Source: Streptomyces stelliscabiei
Lineage (GTDB): Bacteria > Actinomycetota > Actinomycetes > Streptomycetales > Streptomycetaceae
DNA: 64,000 bases
Assembly (NCBI RefSeq): GCF_014873495.1
Contig: NZ_JADBGF010000001.1
Span: 7,006,001-7,070,000, forward strand
Direction of reading: 5' to 3'
Position numbers and translations under genes: made by a program
In this document: positions 24,656 to 32,199 of the stretch, one piece after another
Numbering within the stretch: position 1 is the stretch's first letter
Layout: each line of letters opens with the position of its first letter
The notes under the pieces: generated by a model
What the model saw: the letters and a program-made list of their open reading frames with translations, nothing else
Database searches by the model: none
What the model was told of the DNA's origin: nothing

Positions 24656-25246
24656 CTATTTCAGGCGGTCCCGTACCCGGTCTCTCATGTGGGCCATGGT
24701 GAAGCCCCGGGGGTCGACCTTGCCGGGCTGCCATTCGAGGTGGCCGATGACGGACCGCTGGTTCCAGCCGTGGTGGCGGCAGATCGCGGCGGAGACCCGC
24801 TCGATGGCTTCGAGCTGGGCCGCCGGCCAGGGGTCCTGGCCGTCGCCCAGGTTCTCGCACTCGAAGCCGTAGAAGTGGCGGTTGCCGTCGGTGTTGGACT
24901 CGTTGTCCGGCGGGAGCGCCTTCTCGGCGATCACGGCCCGCAGTACGTCGTCGTCGCCGAGGCCGGCGTGGTTGGCGCGGCCGTAGCCGACGAGATGCAC
25001 CCGGCCGTCCTTGGTGATGACGCCGTGGCACAACGGGCCGGGCAGGCCCTCGTAGCCGTTGCGGCAGACGCGCACGGTGCGTTCGCTGCCGGAGGTGACG
25101 GTGTGGTGGATCATCACGCCGTGGACGGGGCCCCAGGGGCCCACGTGGTTGCGGTTGTGATGCTCCCAGTCGCCGACCTCGACGACCTGGACGCCCTCGT
25201 TCCTGAGGACGGTGAGGAACCTGCTCGCGGACATGGGTGGGGCCAT
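24656..25246 (-). CDS. N-acetylmuramoyl-L-alanine amidase domain protein (PGRP/Amidase_2)
   Basis: A 196-residue Amidase_2 protein. Zinc-ligand and catalytic motifs: VMIHHTVTSG, FYGFECENLG, and VIGHLEWQPGKVDPRGF. It would cut the amide between muramic acid and the peptide stem. The ATG at 25246 has GAAGGAG eight bases upstream. There is no signal peptide or membrane anchor in this form, which is odd for a wall hydrolase. An upstream ORF with its own ribosome binding site (ATG 25419) overlaps out of frame. It is divergent from the encapsulin gene. Confidence 0.87.
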   Translation of the reverse strand: MAPPMSASRFLTVLRNEGVQVVEVGDWEHHNRNHVGPWGPVHGVMIHHTVTSGSERTVRVCRNGYEGLPGPLCHGVITKDGRVHLVGYGRANHAGLGDDDVLRAVIAEKALPPDNESNTDGNRHFYGFECENLGDGQDPWPAAQLEAIERVSAAICRHHGWNQRSVIGHLEWQPGKVDPRGFTMAHMRDRVRDRLK

Positions 25247-25419
25247 GGCCGACTCCTTCGTGCTGTCCGGCGGCCGCTGGTCGTGGCCGCCTCGTACGCA
25301 GGCTTGTACCCCCCTCGCGCGGCGCGGGCGAGTTGTCGGCGGGGCGTGCGGGTGGATCCGGTCAGATTCGCGCGGCGCTCGGACAGACGCGCGAACGGGT
25401 CGACAGCGGCGACGGACAT
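25114..25419 (-). other. overlapping upstream ORF with ribosome binding site before the amidase gene
   Basis: ATG at 25419 is preceded by GGGAGA at eight bases and opens a frame (MSVAAVDPFARLSERRANL) whose first 45 or so codons have G/C-rich third positions. It then runs out of frame over the amidase start. It may be a regulatory upstream ORF, the 5' end of a frameshifted longer amidase, or chance. No similarity is recognised. Confidence 0.3.
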
Positions 25420-25542
25420 GCCCAGTCTCCCTAAGATCCATTCCCGCTCTTTCGGGTAATAGCACCAACACGCTCCGTGATGCGAGGCTGGTCGGGAGAT
25501 CGGTGACCGCGATATCAGTGCACACCCGGAGGGGAAATCCGT

Positions 25543-26949
25543 ATGTCGGTAGGCGAAGAGGTTCGCTCGCAGCAGGACAAGCCGCAGCAGAGTCTCGGCA
25601 CGGCGGCTGCAAGGAACCTGGCCACCACCACGAAGTCCACACCCCAGATGCAGGAGATCAGCTCGCGCTGGCTGCTGCGCACCCTGCCCTGGGTGAATGT
25701 GCAGGGTGGCACGTACCGGGTGAACAGGCGGCTCACCTACGCGGTCGGCGACGGCCGCGTCACCTTCGTGAAGACCGGCGACCGGGTCGCCGTCATCCCC
25801 GCGGAGCTGGGCGAACTGCCCGCCCTGCGGACGTACGAGGACATCGAGGTGCTGGGCGAGCTGGCCCAGCGGTGCGAACAGCGGGAGTTCGCCTCCGGTG
25901 ACGTACTGGCCGAATTCGGCAGCCAGGCGGAGGAGGTGTTCCTCCTAGCCCACGGCAAGGTCGAGAAGATCGGGACGGGCCCCTACGGCGACGACGCGGT
26001 CCTCGGCGTACTGGCGGACGGCGCCTACTTCGGCGACCAGGCCCTGCTCGACCCCGAGGCGATCTGGGAGTACACGGCCCGCGCGGTCACCGCGTGCACG
26101 GTGCTCGTCCTGCCCCGTCGCGCCGTCGAGCAGCTCGCCGAGCGGGCCGAGACCCTGAGCGAGCACCTTCAGGAGCTGCGCGCGATCCCGTCGCAGCGCA
26201 CCAACAAGTACGGCGAGAAGGAGATCGACCTCGCCGCCGGCCACAGCGGTGAGCCGGACATCCCGCACACCTTCGTCGACTACGAGGCCGCGCCGCGCGA
26301 GTACGAACTCAGCGTCGCCCAGACCGTCCTGCGCATCCACACGCGCGTGGCCGACCTGTACAACCAGCCGATGAACCAGACCGAGCAGCAGATCCGGCTG
26401 ACGGTCGAGGCGTTGAAGGAGCGCCAGGAGCACGAGCTCGTCAACAACCGCGAGTTCGGCCTCCTGCACAACTGCGAGTACGACCAGCGGCTCCAGCCGC
26501 ACGACGGTGTGCCCAGCCCGGACGACCTGGACGAACTGCTCAGCCGCCGCCGGGGCACCAAGCTGCTGCTCGCCCACCCGCGCGCGATCTCCGCGTTCGG
26601 ACGCGAGCTGAACAAGCGCGGGCTGGTCCCGGAGACCATCGACATCGCCGGAAACCGCATTCCCACCTGGCGCGGTGTGCCGATCTACCCGTGCAACAAG
26701 ATCCCGGTGACCGAGGCCAGGACCACGTCGATCATCGCCATGCGTACGGGCGAGGACGACCAGGGCGTGATCGGTCTGCGGGCCGCGAGCATCCCGGACG
26801 AGATCGAGCCCAGCCTGTCCGTGCGCTTCATGGGCATCAACGAACAGGCGATCATCAAGTACCTCGTGACGGCCTACTACTCGGCCGCGGTCCTGGTCCC
26901 CGACGCGCTCGGCGTTCTGGAGAACGTCGAGATCGGCCGCTGGCGGTGA
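25543..26949 (+). CDS. Family 2B encapsulin shell protein with inserted cyclic-nucleotide-binding-like domain (EshA/EshB type)
   Basis: A 468-residue HK97-fold shell protein predicted to assemble a protein nanocompartment. An N-terminal arm (about 1-60, with SRWLLRTLPWVNVQGGTYRV) leads into the shell fold; a Crp/Fnr-like cyclic-nucleotide-binding domain is inserted at about 95-205 (GAYFGDQALLD, ACTVLVLPRRAVEQL); the HK97 fold resumes from about 240 (YELSVAQTVLRIHTRVADLY) to the end (KYLVTAYYSAAVLVP). This matches EshA, the 52-kDa particle-forming protein of S. griseus and S. coelicolor, and its homologue EshB (SCO5249). The ATG at 25543 follows GGAGGGG. The polyprenyl synthase 108 bases downstream on the same strand is the likely cargo. 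The nucleotide pocket lacks the usual phosphate-binding Arg. Confidence 0.93.
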   Translation: MSVGEEVRSQQDKPQQSLGTAAARNLATTTKSTPQMQEISSRWLLRTLPWVNVQGGTYRVNRRLTYAVGDGRVTFVKTGDRVAVIPAELGELPALRTYEDIEVLGELAQRCEQREFASGDVLAEFGSQAEEVFLLAHGKVEKIGTGPYGDDAVLGVLADGAYFGDQALLDPEAIWEYTARAVTACTVLVLPRRAVEQLAERAETLSEHLQELRAIPSQRTNKYGEKEIDLAAGHSGEPDIPHTFVDYEAAPREYELSVAQTVLRIHTRVADLYNQPMNQTEQQIRLTVEALKERQEHELVNNREFGLLHNCEYDQRLQPHDGVPSPDDLDELLSRRRGTKLLLAHPRAISAFGRELNKRGLVPETIDIAGNRIPTWRGVPIYPCNKIPVTEARTTSIIAMRTGEDDQGVIGLRAASIPDEIEPSLSVRFMGINEQAIIKYLVTAYYSAAVLVPDALGVLENVEIGRWR

Positions 26950-27057
26950 CCCTGTCCGACCGGGTTCCGTGTCCCCGTCCCCCAGGGCGGGTGCACTCCG
27001 GGACGCGCCCCTCGGCAGCGACACCACCACCGACCGCCGGCTCTCCGGGGCGGCCCC

Positions 27058-28383
27058 ATGGGTGAGTTCCTGACGGAGACGAAGCGGGGCCCCGCCGAGA
27101 CTCCGGCGAGGACGGCGACGCCGGCGTACGCCGAGGAGACGGCGTGCGCCGACGGGGCGGCCGGGGCCGGGGGGCTCGCGGGAGCGAGGGCCCCGGTGCG
27201 GGTCGTGCCACCGGCGGGAGTCGTCCGGCCGGCGGGTCCGGCGGGCGACCGGGGCCGCGAGCGGAGGGGAGTGCTGGAGCCGAAGGGGGGCGGGGAGCCG
27301 GTGAGGGCTGGGTCTCCCGGCGGTGACCGGGCCACGGTCGGCCCGGCGGGCGGGCGGAATCCGCTCGACGGGCGGGAGGCGGCGGGAATCCTGGAGCAGG
27401 CCCGGGTGTCCGTCGACCCCGAACTGCGCCGGGCCGTGGAGACCCTGCCCCTGTCGATGCGCAGGGTCGCGCGCTACCACTTCGGCTGGGAGGACGCGCA
27501 CGGCACCCCGGCCGCCGGGAACGCGGGCAAGGCGATACGTCCGGCGCTGGTCCTGGCCGCCGTCTCCGCGCTCGGCGGGCACGAGTCCACCGCCGTGCGG
27601 GCCGCCGCCGCGGTGGAACTGGTGCACAACTTCACCCTGCTGCACGACGACGTGATGGACCGGGACACCACCCGTCGGCACCGGGCGACCGCGTGGACCG
27701 TGTTCGGTGTCCCCGACGCGATCCTCGCCGGGGACGCGATGCAGGCCCTCGCCCAGCAACTGCTCGCCGAGGACCCGCACCCGGCGTCCGCCGCGGCCTC
27801 CGCACGGCTCGCGTCCTGCGTCATCGAACTCTGCGCGGGTCAGCACACCGACACCGAGATGGAGGGACGCCGGCCCGAGGAGGTCACTCTCGACGAGGTG
27901 CTCGCCATGGCCGAGGCGAAGACGGGCGCGCTACTCGGCTGCGCCTGTGCCGTGGGAGCGCTGTACGCGGGCGCCGGCGAGGAGGACGTCGAGGCTCTCG
28001 ACGCGTTCGGGCGGGAGGCCGGGCTCGCCTTCCAGCTCATCGACGACGTGATCGGCATCTGGGGGGACCCGAGCCGTACCGGAAAGCCTGCCGGGGCGGA
28101 TCTCATGGTCCGCAAGAAGTCCCTCCCGGTGGTCGCCGCGCTCGCCTCCGGCACCCCGGAGGCGACCGAACTCGCCGAGCTGTACGGACTGCCGTACGAA
28201 GAGGGAGATCTGGAGCGCACGGCACGCGTGGTGGAGCGGGCCGGCGGTCGCGACTGGGCGCAGGTCCAGGCCGCCGACCGGATGGCCCGCGCCATGCAGG
28301 AACTGTCCCGGGCGGTCCCGGACCCGGAGTCGGCCGGCGGACTCCTCGCGCTGGCCGAGTTCGTGACGCGCCGCAGCAGCTGA
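27058..28383 (+). CDS. polyprenyl diphosphate synthase with long disordered N-terminus, likely encapsulin cargo
   Basis: A 441-residue isoprenyl diphosphate synthase. The catalytic domain starts near residue 101; motifs are GKAIRP (157-162), first Asp-rich DDVMD (197-201), KTGALLGCAC, and second Asp-rich DDVIGIWGD (329-337) with GKPAGADLMVRKKSLP. The first ~100 residues are Gly/Ala/Pro/Arg rich with no predicted fold, far longer than in stand-alone enzymes, and third codon positions are almost all G/C, so the extension is really coding. In Family 2B encapsulin systems such disordered N-termini direct cargo loading. Product length is unclear; a Phe five residues before the first motif hints at a short-to-medium chain. 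No terpene cyclase or methyltransferase follows. ATG 27058 has only a weak ribosome binding site. Confidence 0.92.
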   Translation: MGEFLTETKRGPAETPARTATPAYAEETACADGAAGAGGLAGARAPVRVVPPAGVVRPAGPAGDRGRERRGVLEPKGGGEPVRAGSPGGDRATVGPAGGRNPLDGREAAGILEQARVSVDPELRRAVETLPLSMRRVARYHFGWEDAHGTPAAGNAGKAIRPALVLAAVSALGGHESTAVRAAAAVELVHNFTLLHDDVMDRDTTRRHRATAWTVFGVPDAILAGDAMQALAQQLLAEDPHPASAAASARLASCVIELCAGQHTDTEMEGRRPEEVTLDEVLAMAEAKTGALLGCACAVGALYAGAGEEDVEALDAFGREAGLAFQLIDDVIGIWGDPSRTGKPAGADLMVRKKSLPVVAALASGTPEATELAELYGLPYEEGDLERTARVVERAGGRDWAQVQAADRMARAMQELSRAVPDPESAGGLLALAEFVTRRSS

Positions 28384-28542
28384 GACCCGGCTCCCGGGGC
28401 CGGCCGATGCTCCGGAGGTGTCGGCGCCGTGCCGACCTGACCCCGCGTGGTTCCGGCGCCTCCGGTCGACCGGCGGGTCCCGCACATCCCCACGGTGTGC
28501 GGGGCCCGTCGGTCTTTTCGCGCGGTCAGTGGTCCGCGCGGG

Positions 28543-29133
28543 TCAGTGCTCGGGGACGATCGTTTCCACGAGGCGTTCCATCAGGCCCCCGGGGGCCCGC
28601 ACGCCGGGAAGGGCGCCGTCGAGGACGTCCGGCAGGGTGAGGTGTTCGAGGAGAAGGCCCTGCATGGCCAGGTAGAGGACCATGACCGTCTCGTCGCCGC
28701 CGGGGAGACCGGCCTCGCGGTGGAAGCGCATCCCGAACTCCAGCTCTCCGCGCACCGACTCGGTGTACGAGGCGTACAGGGCGGGGCGGCGGGTGGCTTC
28801 GAGGCGCAGTTCCAGATGGGCGAGGTAACCGGTGCGGTCCCCGGTGACGCGGGCCAGCAGGTCGCGCATGAAGGCGGTGACCAGGGTCCGGTCCTTCGGT
28901 GACGCGAGCAGGTCCTCGACCACGGCCGGGTCGGGTGCCAGGCGTTCCTTCAGCCGGGCGTCGATCTGGTGGAGAAGGGCGTCGCGGTCGGCGAAGTAGT
29001 TCGAGGCGGTGCCCACCGGCACCCGGGCCTCGGCGTCCACCGCCCGGAACGTCAGCCCGCGCGCCCCCTCACGCGCCAGCACCTCCACCGCCGCGTCCAG
29101 CAGAGCGGCCCTGCGCTCCGGGTTCCTGACCAT
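28543..29133 (-). CDS. TetR-family transcriptional regulator
   Basis: A 196-residue repressor-type protein. The N-terminal HTH (residues about 10-50) reads LTFRAVDAEARVPVGTASNYFADRD in two pieces: LTFRAVDAEARVPVG and TASNYFADRDALL. The C-terminal ligand domain has no recognised specificity. The ATG at 29133 is chosen because GAGGGAG lies upstream; an 11-codon extension is possible. It is divergent from the reductase-like gene at 29252 and a perfect inverted repeat lies between, so it probably controls both. Confidence 0.9.
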   Translation of the reverse strand: MVRNPERRAALLDAAVEVLAREGARGLTFRAVDAEARVPVGTASNYFADRDALLHQIDARLKERLAPDPAVVEDLLASPKDRTLVTAFMRDLLARVTGDRTGYLAHLELRLEATRRPALYASYTESVRGELEFGMRFHREAGLPGGDETVMVLYLAMQGLLLEHLTLPDVLDGALPGVRAPGGLMERLVETIVPEH

Positions 29134-29161
29134 CCGGGCTCCCTCGTATCCGAAACCGTCT

Positions 29162-29203
29162 TGCAACCACTACGACTGAAGTACTATAACTGAAGTGGTT
29201 GCA
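29162..29203. promoter_or_regulatory. TetR operator region with inverted and direct repeats
   Basis: TGCAACCACT (29162-29171) and AGTGGTTGCA (29194-29203) form a perfect 10-bp inverted repeat 22 bases apart. Inside it ACTGAAGT occurs twice, 14 bases apart (29175, 29189), next to ACTATAAC, an AT-rich spot in a GC-rich region. Confidence 0.65.
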
Positions 29204-29251
29204 TGGTGGTCACGCGGTGATCCACCTGTCGGACGAGGAAAAGAGACCGGT

Positions 29252-29836
29252 TTGCGCAAGCTCACGTACGCCATCGCCTGTTCCATCGACGGCTTCATCG
29301 GGGACCCGGAGGGTGACGCGTCGTACATGTATCCCTTTGTGGTGGGGGAGTACGCCGAGTACCTCCTCACGGAGCACCCGGACATCAACCCGAGCCATGT
29401 GCGTCGGCTCGTCGGCACGGACGGCCTGCCGAACAAGCACTACGACACGATCGTCCAGGGCCGCGCCAGCTACGACGTGGCACTGAAGGACGGCATCACC
29501 AGCCCCTTCGCCCACCTGCGCGAGTACGTGGCCTCGCGCACGCTGAAGGAGTCGCCCGATCCGCACGTCGAGATCATCTCGGACGACCTGGTCGGCAAGG
29601 TCCGTGAACTCAAGGCGGAGGACGGCGAACTCGGCATCTACCTCTGCGGTGGCGCGGCCGTCGCGGGCGCGCTGATCGACGAGGTCGACGAGCTGATCAT
29701 CAAGACGTACCCGGTGGTGCAGGGCAGCGGGACGCCGATGTTCGGCTCCGGCTTCGACATCCGCGAGTTCACGCTCGACGAGGTGCGCGGCTTCGACAAC
29801 GGGGTGGTCGTCCGCAAGTACACCAGGAAGCGCTGA
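29252..29836 (+). CDS. dihydrofolate-reductase/RibD-C-like family protein
   Basis: A 194-residue protein of the RibD C-terminal/bacterial DHFR-like fold: an opening strand RKLTYAIACSIDGFIG, a central loop around TIVQGRASYDVAL, and the Gly motif GIYLCGGAAVAGALIDE. Members bind NADPH; most of this group have no proven substrate and it should not be taken as true folate reductase. The likely start is TTG at 29252, with GAGGAAAAGAG 10-20 bases upstream; an ATG-initiated extension would cross the operator. Controlled, by position, by the divergent TetR protein. Confidence 0.85.
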   Translation: MRKLTYAIACSIDGFIGDPEGDASYMYPFVVGEYAEYLLTEHPDINPSHVRRLVGTDGLPNKHYDTIVQGRASYDVALKDGITSPFAHLREYVASRTLKESPDPHVEIISDDLVGKVRELKAEDGELGIYLCGGAAVAGALIDEVDELIIKTYPVVQGSGTPMFGSGFDIREFTLDEVRGFDNGVVVRKYTRKR

Positions 29837-29974
29837 CGGGCGGACCCCGCGCGGTGGAGGCCCGACGCGGTGGAGGCCCGCGCGGTCCGTCCGGGCGCCG
29901 TGCGCGCGTGACCGGTCGCCGATCGCCCGCGCACGCGGGGAGCGCCCCGGCCCTGTCGGTCATACCCTGAGGGC

Positions 29975-30295
29975 ATGGGCATCGACGAGCATGTCTGCCC
30001 GGTCTGCGGACAGCCTGTGGCCACGGTCGTACGGCGGCACAAGACGCTGGGCGCGTGGGTACCCGTATGGAGTCCGGGTCCGTGCAGGAATCACGAGTGT
30101 GCGGCGTACGTCGACGAGGCCGTCGAGGCCGAGGAGGCCGCCGCGGAGAAGCCCCGGGCGGTGGCCCGGCGCACGCACGGCAGCCATGGAGCGCACGGTG
30201 GTCATGACGCGCACGGTGGTCATGACGCGCGGGCGGGCGGAGCGGGTGAGACCGCCGAGGTGAGGGCCGAGGAGAAGGCCGAGGAGAAGGCATGA
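29975..30295 (+). CDS. small zinc-ribbon protein with His/Gly-rich tail
   Basis: A 106-residue protein with an N-terminal treble-clef/ribbon pair (CPVCGQP at residues 8-14 and CRNHECAAY at about 37-45), then a low-complexity acidic and His/Gly-rich tail in which GGHDAHGGHDA is coded by a short DNA tandem repeat. There is no ribosome binding site; TACCCT lies nine bases upstream of the ATG, so it may be leaderless. The His-rich tail may bind metal. Its stop overlaps the start of a 29-codon ORF. Function unknown. Confidence 0.75.
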   Translation: MGIDEHVCPVCGQPVATVVRRHKTLGAWVPVWSPGPCRNHECAAYVDEAVEAEEAAAEKPRAVARRTHGSHGAHGGHDAHGGHDARAGGAGETAEVRAEEKAEEKA

Positions 30296-30381
30296 CGGGT
30301 GCGGCCGCCACCGAGGCAGAGCGGCTCCGACGTCTCCTGCGCGAGCTGCCTGGACCGGGGGCCGAAGGAGCGGACGCATGA
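30292..30381 (+). CDS. tiny coupled ORF (29 aa)
   Basis: The ATG overlaps the stop of the zinc-ribbon gene (ATGA), and its own TGA overlaps the ATG of the YCII gene (ATGA). The peptide (MTGAAATEAERLRRLLRELP...) has a predicted amphipathic helix. It could be a real peptide, or a translational relay that links the flanking genes. Too short to judge by similarity. Confidence 0.35.
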   Translation: MTGAAATEAERLRRLLRELPGPGAEGADA

Positions 30382-30791
30382 AGTACCTGCTGATGGTCCT
30401 GGGCACACAGGCGGACTACGAGGGCATGCGCGGCAAGGCGTCCGCGGGCTCCCCGGCCTGGACGGGGGAGCAGTTGCAGGCCATGTACGCGTACATGGGC
30501 GCGATCAACGAGGACCTCGCCCGTACCGGGGAGATGATCGACGGGCAGGGACTGGCGGAGCCGGCGCGGACCCGTTTCGTCACGGCCGGCACCGACGGCG
30601 AGCCGGTGGTCACGGACGGGCCGTACCCGCGGACCGAGGTGCTGCTCGCCGGCTACTGGCTCCTGGACTGTGCCGATCTGGACCGGGCCACGGAGATCGC
30701 GGCCCGCGTCGCCCGGTGCCCCGGCCCCGCGGGGCTCACGGAGTATCCGGTGGTCATCCGGCCGGTGCTCGACGGCGCGGGGGACGTCTGA
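30378..30791 (+). CDS. YCII-related domain protein
   Basis: A 137-residue protein of the YCII/DGPF fold (dimeric alpha-beta barrel-like). Typical marks are the opening MKYLLMVLG, the DGPYPRTEVLLAGYWLLDC segment (the conserved DGP[FY] motif) and a closing EYPVVIRPV strand. These proteins often sit next to ECF sigma factors and their exact reaction is not known. The ATG at 30378 has GGAG upstream and is coupled to the preceding 29-codon ORF. Confidence 0.85.
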   Translation: MKYLLMVLGTQADYEGMRGKASAGSPAWTGEQLQAMYAYMGAINEDLARTGEMIDGQGLAEPARTRFVTAGTDGEPVVTDGPYPRTEVLLAGYWLLDCADLDRATEIAARVARCPGPAGLTEYPVVIRPVLDGAGDV

Positions 30792-30821
30792 GCCGTTCGT
30801 CCCTGTCCCCGCTCCGCTGAG

Positions 30822-31643
30822 TCACCCTGTCGTCGGTGGCAGTCCGCCCGTCTCCGGGGACCGGCCCGTCAGGCAGTACGTGCCGCCCGCCGGGTCGCGC
30901 ATCACCGTCCAGTGGGAGTGGCGGGCCACGACGGTGGCGCCGAGGGCTTCGTGACGGGCTCGGACGGTGTCGATGTCGGCGCAGGCCAGGTCGAGGTGGG
31001 CGGAGGCGGGGCGAGGGGCGTCCAGACGTTGGAGGAGGACACGGAAGGGGAGACCGGCCGGCGGGCGCAGGACATGGAACTCCGGGAGTGAGCCCGGGTG
31101 CGAGTCCCAGCCCGACAGGGCCGCCCAGAACGCGACCTCGCCCGCGAAGTCGGCCGGCGCCATGTCCAGACACACCTGGTCCAGCCGGCTCCCGTCGACC
31201 ACTGGCGGCCGCATGGACTCCCCGTGCCACGGCACCGCGCAGAAGAGGTGCCCGGCGGGGGAGCGCAGCACCGCCCAGCCGTCGTTCGGGGCGACCACCT
31301 CGGCGCCGAGCCGGACCGCCCGGTCGACCAGGGCGGGGACGTCGTCGACGGCCAGATCCAGGTGGGCGCCGCCGTCGCCGGACGTCACACCCTGCGCCTT
31401 CACGCACGCGTCGCCGGTCTCGGGCAGCAGGGTCACGAACTCACCCCGGTCGCCCCGGGGTGCGGACAGCCGGGTGGCCGTCACCGCCGTCCAGAAGGCG
31501 CACGCCCGCTCGAACCCGGCCGTCGGCCGGTCGGCGAAGGCATACGTCCACCGAATCGCCCCGCGCGCCGCGTCCGCCCCCTCTCCCTGCGAGCCTCCCT
31601 GCGAGCCGACGCCCGCGCCGCCGCCGCTGCCGTCCCCGCGCAC
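30822..31643 (-). CDS. two-domain VOC (glyoxalase/bleomycin-resistance) family protein
   Basis: A 273-residue protein built of two vicinal-oxygen-chelate repeats: about residues 25-140 (IRWTYAFADRPTAGFERACA ... HLDLAVDDVPALVDRAV) and 150-265 (LDQVCLDMAPADFAGEVAFW ... HLDLACADIDTVRARHEAL). The repeats match each other, as after an internal duplication. VOC proteins are metal enzymes or drug-binding proteins; nothing fixes the substrate. The GTG at 31643 is the likely start; a Gly/Ser-rich head follows it. Last gene of an AraC-VOC-VOC run. Confidence 0.82.
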   Translation of the reverse strand: MRGDGSGGGAGVGSQGGSQGEGADAARGAIRWTYAFADRPTAGFERACAFWTAVTATRLSAPRGDRGEFVTLLPETGDACVKAQGVTSGDGGAHLDLAVDDVPALVDRAVRLGAEVVAPNDGWAVLRSPAGHLFCAVPWHGESMRPPVVDGSRLDQVCLDMAPADFAGEVAFWAALSGWDSHPGSLPEFHVLRPPAGLPFRVLLQRLDAPRPASAHLDLACADIDTVRARHEALGATVVARHSHWTVMRDPAGGTYCLTGRSPETGGLPPTTG

Positions 31644-31725
31644 TCCGCCCACAGCACCGTTCCCTCTCGGACTCCGGCCCCGCGGCCGAACGACTCGTAC
31701 GTTCTCCCGCCCAGCCGCCGACCGT

Positions 31726-32190
31726 CTACCCCCGGCGCTCCATGAAGCGCAGCATGTTCCCCGCCGGGTCGCGGAAGGCGCAGTCGCGGACACCGTAGGG
31801 CTGGTCCATGGGCTCCTGGAGGACATCGGCGCCGGAGGCCTCGACACGGGCGTAGAGGGCGTCGCAGTCGGTGGTGGTGAAGTTGACGCCGCGCAGGACG
31901 CCCTTGGCGAGGAGCGTGGCGATGGTCTCGCGGTCGGCGGGGGAGATGTCGGGGTCGGCGGCCGGGGGTTCCAGGACGATCTCGACGTCCGGCTGGAGCG
32001 GGGAGCCCACGGTCACCCAGCGCATGCCCTCGAAGCCCACGTCACCGCGGACCTCCATGCCCAGCACGTCACGGTAGAAGGCGAGCGCCTTGTCGTGGTC
32101 GTCGACGGCGAGGAAGCACTGGGCGAGCCGCACTTCCGGGGCCGGAGGTCTGTTCGGGGCGTGTGTGACGTTCGGATCGTTCGTGGCCAT
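31726..32190 (-). CDS. single-domain VOC family protein
   Basis: A 154-residue VOC protein (LAQCFLAVDDHDKALAFYRD, VNFTTTDCDALYARVE, GVRDCAFRDPAGNMLRF). The closing sequence RDPAGN is the common end of glyoxalase-like folds; the final Glu of MERR may be a metal ligand. The ATG at 32190 follows GTGAAGG and lies nine bases after the AraC-type gene stop, so the two form an operon. Likely binds or modifies a small molecule sensed by the operon; this is inference. Confidence 0.85.
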   Translation of the reverse strand: MATNDPNVTHAPNRPPAPEVRLAQCFLAVDDHDKALAFYRDVLGMEVRGDVGFEGMRWVTVGSPLQPDVEIVLEPPAADPDISPADRETIATLLAKGVLRGVNFTTTDCDALYARVEASGADVLQEPMDQPYGVRDCAFRDPAGNMLRFMERRG

Positions 32191-32199
32191 GCCTTCACG

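Noticed and set aside
25543..26949. HK97-fold protein as a prophage capsid
   Set aside because: No portal, terminase, tail, integrase or other phage gene is near; the neighbours are core chromosomal genes and the Crp-like insert marks an encapsulin.
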